Shown piece after piece: positions 36,297 through 44,418 of a stretch of 64,000 nt of DNA. The notes beneath the pieces are model-generated. The model did no database searches. It was not told the origin of the DNA and was given only the letters and a program-made list of their open reading frames with translations. The stretch's first letter is position 1; every line of letters begins with the position of its first letter. Made by a program: the position numbers and the translations under genes. The DNA is from Catenovulum agarivorans YM01 (GTDB lineage: Bacteria > Pseudomonadota > Gammaproteobacteria > Enterobacterales > Alteromonadaceae). Location: NCBI RefSeq assembly GCF_000281085.1, contig NZ_JH767523.1, positions 62,001-126,000 on the forward strand, written 5' to 3'.

Positions 36297-36425
36297 TCGA
36301 AGGTAAATGGGGTATTACTCACAAAAACGCTTCAAGCTCATCCTGAGCCGCTCGCATAAGGCATCCATGCCTTATGAGGTTTTATTCGCAACACACCCAT
36401 CCACCTTCTTGGTATGTTATCGCTG
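36297..36425. repeat. Direct repeat copy 2 (129 bases) with internal perfect hairpin
   Basis: The second unit starts 160 bases after the first, leaving a 31-base spacer of unrelated sequence. The hairpin CATAAGGCAT/ATGCCTTATG is conserved exactly at 36355-36376, while flanking bases differ at several places (such as GAGCCG for GAGTCG). Conservation of the hairpin fits a repeat dispersed by copying, or selected for its structure. Confidence 0.85.
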
Positions 36426-36448
36426 AAAATTAAGATGTCTGATGCGCT

Positions 36449-36555
36449 GGTTAGTAGAGTGATATTTAGAGCAAAATCTCTTTTTCAGGGATGAAAAAGC
36501 GAAGCTTACAAGGACGTACTTGCAGCGTTTTTGCGAAAATAACACTCTACTAGCC
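36449..36555. repeat. 107-base palindromic intergenic element (MITE-like)
   Basis: GGTTAGTAGAGTG (36449-36461) and CACTCTACTAGCC (36543-36555) are terminal inverted repeats matching at 12 of 13 bases. The similarity continues inward (ATATTT and GCAAAA on the left against their complements on the right). The centre carries a near-palindrome CAAGGACGTACTTG. There is no coding capacity. The shape fits a miniature inverted-repeat element between the DUF4426 and yggT genes; it lies 24 bases after direct repeat copy 2. Confidence 0.7.
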
Positions 36556-36585
36556 AAAAGCACACACGTATCTTGATAGCGATAT

Positions 36586-37128
36586 TTAAAACCCACCAAA
36601 TAAATCAGACAACAATATTTTAATAAACTGAATAGCAATAATCGCTACCAATACTGAAAAATCTAATCCACCCATAGGCGGTAAAACTTTACGTATTGGT
36701 GAAACCAATGGCTCAGTTAATTGCACTAAAATTTGTTCAGCTGGGTTATAACCACCTTGGCTAAACCAACTTAAAATAGCGCGAATAATTAACACCCAAA
36801 ATGCGATGTTTAAAAATTCATAAACAACAGATATAGCACCAACAATAATAAATCCGGCTGGATTAATTGGCTGTGAAAACACTAAAGCTAAAACAAAATA
36901 TTTACCAGCGGCAACAATAACGGCTGCCACTAAAGCTGCGAAATTCCAGTTTTTGACGTTAGGTAAAACAATTTGTAATGGTTTAACTAAAGGGTTGGTA
37001 ATTTTTACAATAAACTGACTTAGTGGATTATAAAAATCAGCACGTACTGCTTGTAACCAAAAGCGTAAAACTATCGCCATTAAATACAAGCCGAATAATG
37101 TGGTAATTAAAAAGTGTAGTGCGTTCAT
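36586..37128 (-). CDS. yggT: YggT family membrane protein
   Basis: A 180-residue protein with two YggT repeats, each with two hydrophobic helices and an amphipathic segment: LRFWLQAVRADFYNPLSQFI with VKPLQIVLP, then IIRAILSWFSQGGYNPAEQI with VSPIRKVLP. It is an inner membrane protein of unclear molecular role, implicated in osmotic tolerance and envelope processes. CGGAG precedes the ATG. It follows proC by 17 bases in the conserved yggS-proC-yggT order. Confidence 0.93.
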   Translation of the reverse strand: MNALHFLITTLFGLYLMAIVLRFWLQAVRADFYNPLSQFIVKITNPLVKPLQIVLPNVKNWNFAALVAAVIVAAGKYFVLALVFSQPINPAGFIIVGAISVVYEFLNIAFWVLIIRAILSWFSQGGYNPAEQILVQLTEPLVSPIRKVLPPMGGLDFSVLVAIIAIQFIKILLSDLFGGF

Positions 37129-37145
37129 TGGATAACTCCGTTCAA

Positions 37146-37976
37146 TTACATTTGTTTGGCCATTTCTTCGGCGCGATTAATACAGGCTTCAACGGCTTGT
37201 TGAATTACTGAGTCTAAGTTGTTGCTTTCAAAACTGGCAATAGCTGCCGCCGTAGTACCACCTTTCGAGGTTACTTGTTGGCGCAGTTCTGTGATAGTTT
37301 TATCAGAGTTTTGTTGCACCATTTGTGCAGAGCCATTGGCAACTTGCTCAACAATTAATTTAGCTTCGTCAGCTGAAAAACCTAATTTTTCTGCTTGTTT
37401 AACCAAGCCTTCCATAAATAGGAAGAAATAAGCAGGGGCACTGCCCGCAAGTGCGGTTATGTTATTAATGCCATCTTCGCTTTCAACCCAAACGGTTTTA
37501 CCAACTGCGCTCATTAAGGTGTCGGTAAATTGTTTGTCTGCATCAGATACGTTTGCGGCTGCATATAAACCCGTTAACCCTAAACCTAATAAGCTCGGAG
37601 TGTTTGGCATAGTTCTAACAATTGCCGCTTCTTGGCTGATTAATTGTTGGAAACGTGCAACTGGAATACCTGCTGCAATTGAGATGAATAGCTTTTTATT
37701 TAGCGAAGCTTTATCTACTGTTAATGCGTTTAGCATGTCAGCCATCATTTGTGGCTTAACGGCTAAAACAACCACATCAGCTTGGGCAACCGCTTGGTTA
37801 TTATCTTGCGTGGTGTTAATTGCGTATTTTTCTTTTAGTACATCTAATTTACCGGTAGAAGGGTTGGCAGCAATTATTTTATCCGCTGCGTAACCACTTT
37901 TAACTAAACCTGCAATAATGCTGGCTGACATATTGCCAGCACCAATAAAGGCGATTGTTCTGTTTGATTCTGTCAT
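37146..37976 (-). CDS. proC: Pyrroline-5-carboxylate reductase
   Basis: A 276-residue enzyme making proline from pyrroline-5-carboxylate with NAD(P)H. The Rossmann motif FIGAGNMSASIIAGL, the VVLAVKPQMM strand, RTMPNTPSLLGLG and the C-terminal signature AGSAPAYFFLFMEGL and TSKGGTTAAAI are present. Length matches E. coli ProC (269). It lies 47 bases after yggS and is probably co-transcribed with yggS and yggT. Confidence 0.97.
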   Translation of the reverse strand: MTESNRTIAFIGAGNMSASIIAGLVKSGYAADKIIAANPSTGKLDVLKEKYAINTTQDNNQAVAQADVVVLAVKPQMMADMLNALTVDKASLNKKLFISIAAGIPVARFQQLISQEAAIVRTMPNTPSLLGLGLTGLYAAANVSDADKQFTDTLMSAVGKTVWVESEDGINNITALAGSAPAYFFLFMEGLVKQAEKLGFSADEAKLIVEQVANGSAQMVQQNSDKTITELRQQVTSKGGTTAAAIASFESNNLDSVIQQAVEACINRAEEMAKQM

Positions 37977-38023
37977 TTTGTAACTTCTATAAATTTAAAA
38001 TTTCTAATGGTGCAAATCAGCGT

Positions 38024-38701
38024 TTAACCGCGTGCACCAAAAATTGCTGTGCCAATTCGCACCATAGTGCTACCGTTTAAAATGGCGGCTTGCATATCAT
38101 TCGACATCCCCATTGATAAGGTATCTATAGTCGGGTAGTCATTTTTCAAGCTTTGATACAAATCATGCAACTGGCTAAACATCTTGTTTAATTCGCCTAC
38201 ATCGTCTGTATTGAGTGGTATAGCCATAATGCCGCGCAAAGTTAAGTTCGGGTATTGGCTTAAATGTTTAGCAAAATCAGCTACTTCAACTAGCGATAAA
38301 CCAGATTTGTTCTCTTCGTTAGAGATGTTTACTTGAATACATACATTCAAGCTCCCTTTGTCGACAGGCCGCTGTTCACTTAAACGTTTGGCGATTTTTT
38401 CTCTATCTAAACTTTGTACCCAAGCAAAATTTTCAGCAATTAGTTTGGTTTTGTTCGACTGAATAGGACCGATAAAGTGCCACTCAATGTCTTTGTAATC
38501 AGCAAGTTGAATAACTTTGTCTGCGCCTTCTTGTGCGTAATTTTCACCAAATTTACGTTGGCCTGCTTGATAAGCAGCAATTACATCACTCGCTGGTTTG
38601 GTTTTACTCACAGCAAGCAATTGTGTTGTTTGTTGGGTATTGCAATTTAAATCTGCAATTTGTTGATTAATCTCGTTTAAATTTTGTTGTATAGCTATCA
38701 T
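38024..38701 (-). CDS. yggS: YggS family pyridoxal phosphate homeostasis protein
   Basis: A 225-residue PLP-binding protein with an alanine racemase-like TIM barrel. The PLP lysine is in LLAVSKTKP; FGENYAQEG, WHFIGPIQSNK, CIQVNISNEENKSG and SMGMSNDMQAAI are standard motifs. It buffers free PLP and affects amino acid and isoleucine/valine balance rather than catalysing a known reaction. It is the first gene of the yggS-proC-yggT set and diverges from pilT. Confidence 0.96.
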   Translation of the reverse strand: MIAIQQNLNEINQQIADLNCNTQQTTQLLAVSKTKPASDVIAAYQAGQRKFGENYAQEGADKVIQLADYKDIEWHFIGPIQSNKTKLIAENFAWVQSLDREKIAKRLSEQRPVDKGSLNVCIQVNISNEENKSGLSLVEVADFAKHLSQYPNLTLRGIMAIPLNTDDVGELNKMFSQLHDLYQSLKNDYPTIDTLSMGMSNDMQAAILNGSTMVRIGTAIFGARG

Positions 38702-38819
38702 TTATCAAAATTTTTGGTTGGCTCGGTTGGAGGCAGGTGTCATGATATATCATTAAGTTGACTAAAGCACCTGAACTCAGGACAACAACTTGCTTTTTCG
38801 GAACTATTTTGCCGATTTT

Positions 38820-38849
38820 TTTACATTGGAAATCATACAGAATTATAAG
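38820..38849 (+). promoter_or_regulatory. Candidate promoter for pilT-pilU
   Basis: TTTACA (38820-38825) and TATAAG (38844-38849), spaced by 18 bases, match five of six consensus positions each. They lie 63 bases upstream of the pilT ATG in the gap shared with the divergent yggS. Pattern match only. Confidence 0.42.
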
Positions 38850-38911
38850 TTTCTGCTATTTTTTAAATAACAATCTAGCATGAACAGGCTAACAACAGCG
38901 GAGTACCCAAG

Positions 38912-39946
38912 ATGGATATTACAGAACTATTGTCATTTAGTGTTGAACATAAAGCGTCCGATTTACACCTTTCAGCCGGTGTACCGCCAATGATTAGGGT
39001 AGATGGTGATGTACGTAAAATTAACGTACCCGCACTCGATCATAAACAAGTGCATCAACTTATTTACGACATAATGAATGACAAGCAGCGCAAAGAATAC
39101 GAAGAAAACTGGGAAGCTGACTTTTCATTTGAAATTCCAAATCTAGCACGTTTCCGTGTTAATGCATTTGTGCAAAACCGTGGGGCCTCTGCGGTATTTC
39201 GTACCATTCCAAGTGAAGTTTTGTCACTAGACGACATAAATGCACCAGATATATTTAAAGAATTAGCTGAAAAACCACGGGGTTTAGTACTGGTAACAGG
39301 GCCAACAGGTTCAGGTAAAAGTACCACCTTGGCGGCTATGGTTGATTATATAAATCAAAACAAACATCATCATATTTTAACCATCGAAGACCCAATTGAA
39401 TTTGTTCATCAAAATAAACTGAGCCTGATTAACCAAAGGGAAGTGCATCGTGATACTAAATCATTCAACAATGCACTTCGTTCAGCTTTACGTGAAGATC
39501 CAGATGTTATTCTTGTTGGTGAGATGCGTGATCTTGAAACCATTCGTTTAGCTATGACGGCAGCAGAAACCGGCCATTTAGTTTTTGGCACTTTGCATAC
39601 CACCTCAGCGCCAAAAACCATTGACCGTATTGTTGATGTATTTCCTGCAGCGGAAAAACCTATGGTGCGTTCAATGTTATCTGAATCACTGCAGGCAGTA
39701 ATTTCGCAAGCGCTATTAAAACGCTCTGGTGGCGGTCGTGTGGCGGCACATGAAATTATGGTGGGTACACCAGCCATTCGTAACTTAATTCGCGAAGATA
39801 AAGTTGCACAAATGTATTCAGCTATTCAAACCGGTATGGGTTTTGGTATGCAGACTATGGATCAATGTTTAGCTGATTTAGTCAGCCGAGGCATTATCAC
39901 TCGCCAAATTGCGGCAGCTAAAGCGGTTAATAAAGGCCAGTTCTAG
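38912..39946 (+). CDS. pilT: Type IV pilus retraction ATPase PilT
   Basis: A 344-residue hexameric motor ATPase for pilus retraction and twitching motility. It has the N-terminal PAS-like domain (HLSAGVPPMIRVDGDV), Walker A GPTGSGKST, the Asp box ILTIEDPIEFVH, Walker B VILVGEMRD, the His box GTLHTTSAPKTIDR, and the AIRNLIRE motif needed for retraction. Length equals the usual 344-345. pilU follows after 9 bases. Confidence 0.98.
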   Translation: MDITELLSFSVEHKASDLHLSAGVPPMIRVDGDVRKINVPALDHKQVHQLIYDIMNDKQRKEYEENWEADFSFEIPNLARFRVNAFVQNRGASAVFRTIPSEVLSLDDINAPDIFKELAEKPRGLVLVTGPTGSGKSTTLAAMVDYINQNKHHHILTIEDPIEFVHQNKLSLINQREVHRDTKSFNNALRSALREDPDVILVGEMRDLETIRLAMTAAETGHLVFGTLHTTSAPKTIDRIVDVFPAAEKPMVRSMLSESLQAVISQALLKRSGGGRVAAHEIMVGTPAIRNLIREDKVAQMYSAIQTGMGFGMQTMDQCLADLVSRGIITRQIAAAKAVNKGQF

Positions 39947-39955
39947 GAGCCAATT

Positions 39956-41068
39956 ATGTTAATTCAACCTTATTTAGAAAAAATGGTGCAACAAGATGCA
40001 TCTGATTTATTTATTACCGTTGGTCGTCCGCCATGCGCAAAAATTAATGGTGAAATGACGCCGTTAGATGAAAACACTCTAGACAACCAAGCGAGTGTCG
40101 ATTTGGTTTATAGCACTATGAATGAGGTGCAAAAAGCTGAATTTGAACAAACCAAAGAATGTAACTATGCGATAGCCGTTGATGGTGTTGGGCGTTTTCG
40201 TTGTAACGCTTTTGTTCAGCGTGAGCAAACAGGCATGGTTATCCGTAAAATTAATACAGACATTCCTGATGTTGATAAAATGGGCATGCCGAGCGTATTA
40301 AAAGACGTGATCATGGCAAAACGTGGTTTGTTTTTGTATGTAGGTGCAACAGGTACAGGTAAATCTACTGCCTTGGCTGCACTTATGGGTTATCGAAATC
40401 GTAATAGTCGTGGACATATATTAACCATTGAAGATCCTATTGAATTTGTTCATCAGCATGAAAAGTCTATTGTCACGCAACGTGAGGTTGGGGTAGATAC
40501 TGAATCTTTTGATGCGGCGCTTAAAAGTTCACTGCGCCAAGCACCAGACGTCATTATGATAGGTGAAATTCGTTCAGCAGAAACCATGGAGTATGCCTTG
40601 TCGTTTGCTGAAACGGGGCATTTATGTGTGGCAACTTTACATGCGAATAATGCAAACCAAGCGATAGATCGTATTATGCACATGGTGCCAAAAGATATGA
40701 AAGAAAAGCTGTTATTTGATCTTTCATTAAATCTACGCGCAATTGTTGCTCAACAATTGGTGCCAACAAAAGATGGTCGTGGCCGCGTTGCTGCGATAGA
40801 AATCTTGCTTAATTCGCCGTTAATTGCAGATCTAATTGCTCGTAATGAGTTAGGTGGTATTAAAGAAGCAATGGAAAAATCAAAAGAGCTTGGCATGCAA
40901 ACTTTTGATAGTGCATTGTTTGAATTGTACGAAAAAGGTGTGATTAATTTTGCCGATGCATTGCATCACGCTGATTCGCCAAATGATCTACGTCTCAAAA
41001 TTAAACTGCGTAGTAATGAACAAACTAGTTCTGGTTCATTGCATGGTGTAACTGTTGATTTTGATTAA
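39956..41068 (+). CDS. pilU: PilT-dependent retraction ATPase PilU
   Basis: A 370-residue PilT paralogue. Walker A is GATGTGKST, Walker B VIMIGEIRS and the His box ATLHANNANQAIDR. The sequence QREQTGMVIRKI and a longer C-terminus (SSGSLHGVTVDFD) distinguish PilU from PilT. PilU adds force to PilT-driven retraction and needs PilT. A terminator-like hairpin follows the stop. Confidence 0.97.
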   Translation: MLIQPYLEKMVQQDASDLFITVGRPPCAKINGEMTPLDENTLDNQASVDLVYSTMNEVQKAEFEQTKECNYAIAVDGVGRFRCNAFVQREQTGMVIRKINTDIPDVDKMGMPSVLKDVIMAKRGLFLYVGATGTGKSTALAALMGYRNRNSRGHILTIEDPIEFVHQHEKSIVTQREVGVDTESFDAALKSSLRQAPDVIMIGEIRSAETMEYALSFAETGHLCVATLHANNANQAIDRIMHMVPKDMKEKLLFDLSLNLRAIVAQQLVPTKDGRGRVAAIEILLNSPLIADLIARNELGGIKEAMEKSKELGMQTFDSALFELYEKGVINFADALHHADSPNDLRLKIKLRSNEQTSSGSLHGVTVDFD

Positions 41069-41082
41069 TTTAATCATAGCTA

Positions 41083-41111
41083 ACCCAAGTATCTTAAATT
41101 GATACTTGGGT
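41083..41111 (+). terminator. Terminator-like hairpin after pilU
   Basis: ACCCAAGTATC (41083-41093) pairs perfectly with GATACTTGGGT (41101-41111), an 11-bp stem with a 7-base loop. The sequence ATTTGTTTA follows. It sits 15 bases past the pilU stop, facing the convergent LamG lipoprotein gene. Confidence 0.65.
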
Positions 41112-41136
41112 ATTTGTTTACTTAAAGAGCCTATTC

Positions 41137-41835
41137 TTATTCTACTTGCAACATTTCTTCTTTGCTTAACACCCTTGGGGTTGCACGTAATTTCTTAATC
41201 TCGCCATTAAAATAATGTACTTTGTTCATTCTTGCGCCGACAGAGGTTTGTGCTTGTTTGCTCATTGGGCCGAAATTAACTTGCGCTGTAAGTTCTTTTT
41301 TGCCATTTACATATGAAGTAAATACGCCGTTTTCGTATGTGATTGCTAAGTTATACCAACGGCCATTTTCATGCGTGAGTGAGCTGTCAATTAAGGTGTA
41401 TCTAGAATCACCATCTAATAAAAATGCATCTAAATACCATTGATTTTGTTCATTAAAACGCATTTCTAAGGTTAACCTGTGTTTTGAGTTAGACAAATCT
41501 TCTATATGAACAATGCGTGGCTCCCGACCTTTTTCTGTCGGCACGAGTGGTTTAGCTATTAGCTCTAAAGTAAAACTTTGCATGCCAGCTATAATGTTGC
41601 CATGTACTTGGAGCCTATCGTTTAAACCGTTAAATTTAGTAGAGTTAGTCGGCGTAGTGATTAAAGTCGGTGAACCTTCTAATTCAGTGCTAAACCCACC
41701 AACTTGGTGTAGATTATCAAAGTGCCAAACAAGGCTGTTAATCTCACTTTGGTCTGTTTTGGTGGTCGTGCTAGTGCAACTGGCAAATAAAAATATACTG
41801 AATAAAGCAATTAAAAGTTTAGTGTGATAGCGCAT
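41137..41835 (-). CDS. LamG/concanavalin-like lipoprotein
   Basis: A 232-residue lipoprotein: the signal (LLIALFSIFLFASC) has a lipobox ending at Cys20. The rest is a jelly-roll domain of the LamG/laminin type, with FNGLNDRLQVHG, SFTLELIAKP, GRWYNLAITYENGVFTSYVN and VGARMNKVHYFNGEIKKLR, the last being the usual terminal strand. Such domains often bind carbohydrate. Its ATG lies inside the end of the pectate lyase gene (17-base overlap), so the two are co-translated and it may hold pectin-type glycans at the cell surface. Confidence 0.85.
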   Translation of the reverse strand: MRYHTKLLIALFSIFLFASCTSTTTKTDQSEINSLVWHFDNLHQVGGFSTELEGSPTLITTPTNSTKFNGLNDRLQVHGNIIAGMQSFTLELIAKPLVPTEKGREPRIVHIEDLSNSKHRLTLEMRFNEQNQWYLDAFLLDGDSRYTLIDSSLTHENGRWYNLAITYENGVFTSYVNGKKELTAQVNFGPMSKQAQTSVGARMNKVHYFNGEIKKLRATPRVLSKEEMLQVE

Positions 41836-43417
41836 TGTGTTTCTCCAAATAATTTAATAATAAGCTCATGTTTTTTATGTATTCTCTAAGATCAATTCCT
41901 TCAACTTTATCTGTTGCAGGGTAGGGGGAGGTATCGTATTTATCACCGACATAAGTTGTACTGTAATCACCTTGGGCAACTTCTGCCGGTGATGGGCCAA
42001 TATAAGGGTTAGTGATGTATCGCAATTTACTTGGCCAATAGCCTTGATGGTTGAGAGATTGCAAAATTTGCTCGACTGATTTTTTGCTGCGTTTGGCGTA
42101 GCGCTCAACAACATATAAGTTGGGGAGTTTAGGTAAATTGCCGATAATTAATCCGTTTTGCAGCTTTGGTTGTTTAATTGGATTTTGCAAAATATGTTGA
42201 TATTTGTGTTTTAGTTTAGCAATTTCAAAACGACCGATTGATGGATAATGGATCACTTGATTAGCTGGCTGATAATCAATGTAGTAACGCCCATTGGTTA
42301 CATTTGAACCTGTTCTGTGCAAATACAGTGTTTTGTTTGTACCAATTTCCACCATCTTTGGATGTGTACGGTTATTTTTAATTTCATGTTTAGGCAGTTT
42401 TACCTGATCAAACCAAGCTAAACTTTCATCAATACCTTGTAAGAACTCGCTATTGCCAGTCACTAAATAAAAATCCATCAATAAGTCCAAAATGCTAGCG
42501 GTGGCACTTGTCGATAAAGATAAAGGTTCATAGCTTCTAGCAGCAGAAGGTTGCAAATCTAAAGTGTATTGTAACGCCCAAGCTGGTTGAGGCATTGGGT
42601 GTTTAAGTTTTACAAATACCTGCATTCCAGAATGGATAGCCTTAACCAACTTAGGGGTCAAAGTTGGATCGTTTAAATACAGCAAACAATAACTTAACAA
42701 CGTTAAATTATTTGCCGCAACGTCGTCGTTAAAAGTAATATTGGCCGAATAATCCGCCTGCCCTTTAACTGAATGAGCTGTTGCTGGTGGATATCTTTGT
42801 GGCCAACCGCCAATTTCATACTGGCTGTCTAAAACAAAATTTACCGCTCGATATAAAGGTTCGCGGTATTTGATTTGGTTTTTTTGCAAATACAGCCTAA
42901 GTAAAAACACTGAAGCATCAAAAGTACCACCATCATCAAATGTAGCGTTACCATAGTAGTGGTGGAACTCTTCTAGTCGCCAGCCGTTAGCACCTATGGT
43001 TTGATACCAGTCTTTTAACGATTCTTCACCGGCTAAATCAAACATATAATTCCAACCGCCACTGGTGTGTTGGCCTTTGATTAGTGCTGAAGCCACTTGC
43101 TCTGCTGCTTGGTAATAAAATTCGTCTTGGGTAACGTGATAGGCATCTAAAAAAAGATGTCCCATAGTTGCCGTGCCAGGTGGTTGAACCCATACCATAG
43201 TCGGTTTTGCTTCCATTTCGCCCCAACGTCTCGAAAAATCGGGTAGATAAGCCCAAACGTAGCCGCCGTGGTAACTGACAGATTCAGTCATAAATTGGCT
43301 GGCTTTTTTCATGCTCGCTAAAATTTGTTGCTGCTGTCCTTGTTTTGCATAAAGGTTGGGGGCGCAAAATAAACTGGTAATCAGCAAAGCTAACGAGCAT
43401 ATTTTTATTATTGTCAT
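41819..43417 (-). CDS. Exported PL10-like pectate lyase
   Basis: A 532-residue exported protein with a signal peptide (MTIIKICSLALLITSLFCAP, ending near LYAKQ). An alpha/alpha-barrel-like core carries motifs of the pectic acid lyase family (PL10): GGWNYMFDLAG, a DDGGTFDASVFLLRLY segment at the place of the usual DNGAT motif, GGWPQRYPP and ITFNDDVAANNLTLL. About 200 extra C-terminal residues (RTHPKMVEIGTN onward) are not assigned. The likely action is beta-elimination of polygalacturonate. The start at 43417 is backed by GGGAGA five bases upstream. Activity on another uronate polymer cannot be excluded. Confidence 0.8.
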   Translation of the reverse strand: MTIIKICSLALLITSLFCAPNLYAKQGQQQQILASMKKASQFMTESVSYHGGYVWAYLPDFSRRWGEMEAKPTMVWVQPPGTATMGHLFLDAYHVTQDEFYYQAAEQVASALIKGQHTSGGWNYMFDLAGEESLKDWYQTIGANGWRLEEFHHYYGNATFDDGGTFDASVFLLRLYLQKNQIKYREPLYRAVNFVLDSQYEIGGWPQRYPPATAHSVKGQADYSANITFNDDVAANNLTLLSYCLLYLNDPTLTPKLVKAIHSGMQVFVKLKHPMPQPAWALQYTLDLQPSAARSYEPLSLSTSATASILDLLMDFYLVTGNSEFLQGIDESLAWFDQVKLPKHEIKNNRTHPKMVEIGTNKTLYLHRTGSNVTNGRYYIDYQPANQVIHYPSIGRFEIAKLKHKYQHILQNPIKQPKLQNGLIIGNLPKLPNLYVVERYAKRSKKSVEQILQSLNHQGYWPSKLRYITNPYIGPSPAEVAQGDYSTTYVGDKYDTSPYPATDKVEGIDLREYIKNMSLLLNYLEKHNALSH

Positions 43418-43543
43418 ATATCTCCCTATAGGCATCAGCCTAGAATAGTTATGAATGTACAACAAATAAAATACAAAAAGCTAACAAATAATGGTGGATA
43501 GATTAATTGACTAAACCATCAAAACGTTAGCGCTAGCTTATGG

Positions 43544-44266
43544 CTAGTCCACCTCTACCAGCCATTTTTTCGATAACATTTTCCATGTGTTTGACTGGAT
43601 AAAACGGCTGATATCTCGTTTAATGTCTAATTCATTTGCGGAAATGGCGATACTACGGCCGAAATATTTGGTGTAGCCGGTTAAAATATACAAATTGTGT
43701 TGGTAGAGTTGGTTATCTCGGATTAAATATGCAAAAGTTTGTAGCCCTATCACTCCAAAATCCCCTCGACCCATTATTAACATTTTCGGGATAAGGGTTT
43801 CATTATCAACGTCTAATCTTTTTATTTGCTGTTGCGACACGTGTGGGTCTAGATTGAAATAATTATAGCCTCTAACGCCAATCAAAGTTTTGCCATAAAG
43901 AGAGCTTTCGTCGGTAAAACGTAAATTTTGATCGTTACTCACATACAGCTCTCGTTCAAAGACAAGCTCTTTAGTCCATAAATACTTAATTTGATTTTTA
44001 TCATCAATCCAATGTGGGTTAACCCACAAAATAGCACCAGAATCCGCTAGCCGAGATAGCGCGCGCTTTTTGGGGAAGTATTTCACTTGATATGTATTCA
44101 GCTGAGAAAATTTACTTAGCTTTTTTGCAAAATCAAAACTTAATCCAACTTTGTCTTGAATGCTGACGATAAAAGGTGGTTTATCATAGTAGGTGTAGAG
44201 TGTGACTAAAGTTTTTGCATGTAAGCAATTGCAACTAATAAGTAATAATAGTAAAAATCGCGTCAC
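43544..44266 (-). CDS. Periplasmic amino-acid-type (SBP_bac_3) binding protein, orphan
   Basis: A 240-residue exported protein. A signal (FLLLLLISCNCLHA) precedes a type-2 binding fold: LYTYYDKPPFIVS, LSFDFAKKLSKFS, FPKKRALSRLADSG, LYGKTLIGVRGYNYF and LIMGRGDFGVIGLQ. Family members bind amino acids or similar small acids, but no permease is adjacent. It lies 126 bases upstream of the pectate lyase gene on the same strand; a link to pectin oligomers is only a guess. Confidence 0.8.
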   Translation of the reverse strand: MTRFLLLLLISCNCLHAKTLVTLYTYYDKPPFIVSIQDKVGLSFDFAKKLSKFSQLNTYQVKYFPKKRALSRLADSGAILWVNPHWIDDKNQIKYLWTKELVFERELYVSNDQNLRFTDESSLYGKTLIGVRGYNYFNLDPHVSQQQIKRLDVDNETLIPKMLIMGRGDFGVIGLQTFAYLIRDNQLYQHNLYILTGYTKYFGRSIAISANELDIKRDISRFIQSNTWKMLSKKWLVEVD

Positions 44267-44350
44267 AGCTTTTAAACCTTAAGTTATTGACGAATAACTT
44301 TTAAAGCATAGATCAGGATTAGGAGTTTGAGTAGTTTATCTGGGCAACAA

Positions 44351-44382
44351 AAAACCGCTAGAGCTAAGCTGTAGCGGTTTTT
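44351..44382. terminator. Bidirectional intrinsic terminator at the end of prs
   Basis: AAAACCGCTA (44351-44360) pairs with TAGCGGTTTT (44372-44381) with an 11-base loop, giving A and T runs on both sides so it works in either direction. It lies 37 bases past the prs stop and ends the lolB-ispE-prs operon. Confidence 0.8.
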
Positions 44383-44418
44383 AGTCTTTAATCAATTGCA
44401 GTAGTTTAGTTTATTAAA

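Noticed and set aside
36137-36425. Possible CRISPR array
   Set aside because: There are only two repeats, the units are 129 bases long with a 31-base spacer, and no cas gene is present. REP-like repeats fit better.
36417-36638. Minus-strand 73-codon frame over the end of yggT and the palindromic element
   Set aside because: It is made from repeat sequence and overlaps the real yggT end. The composition is not protein-like and there is no ribosome site.
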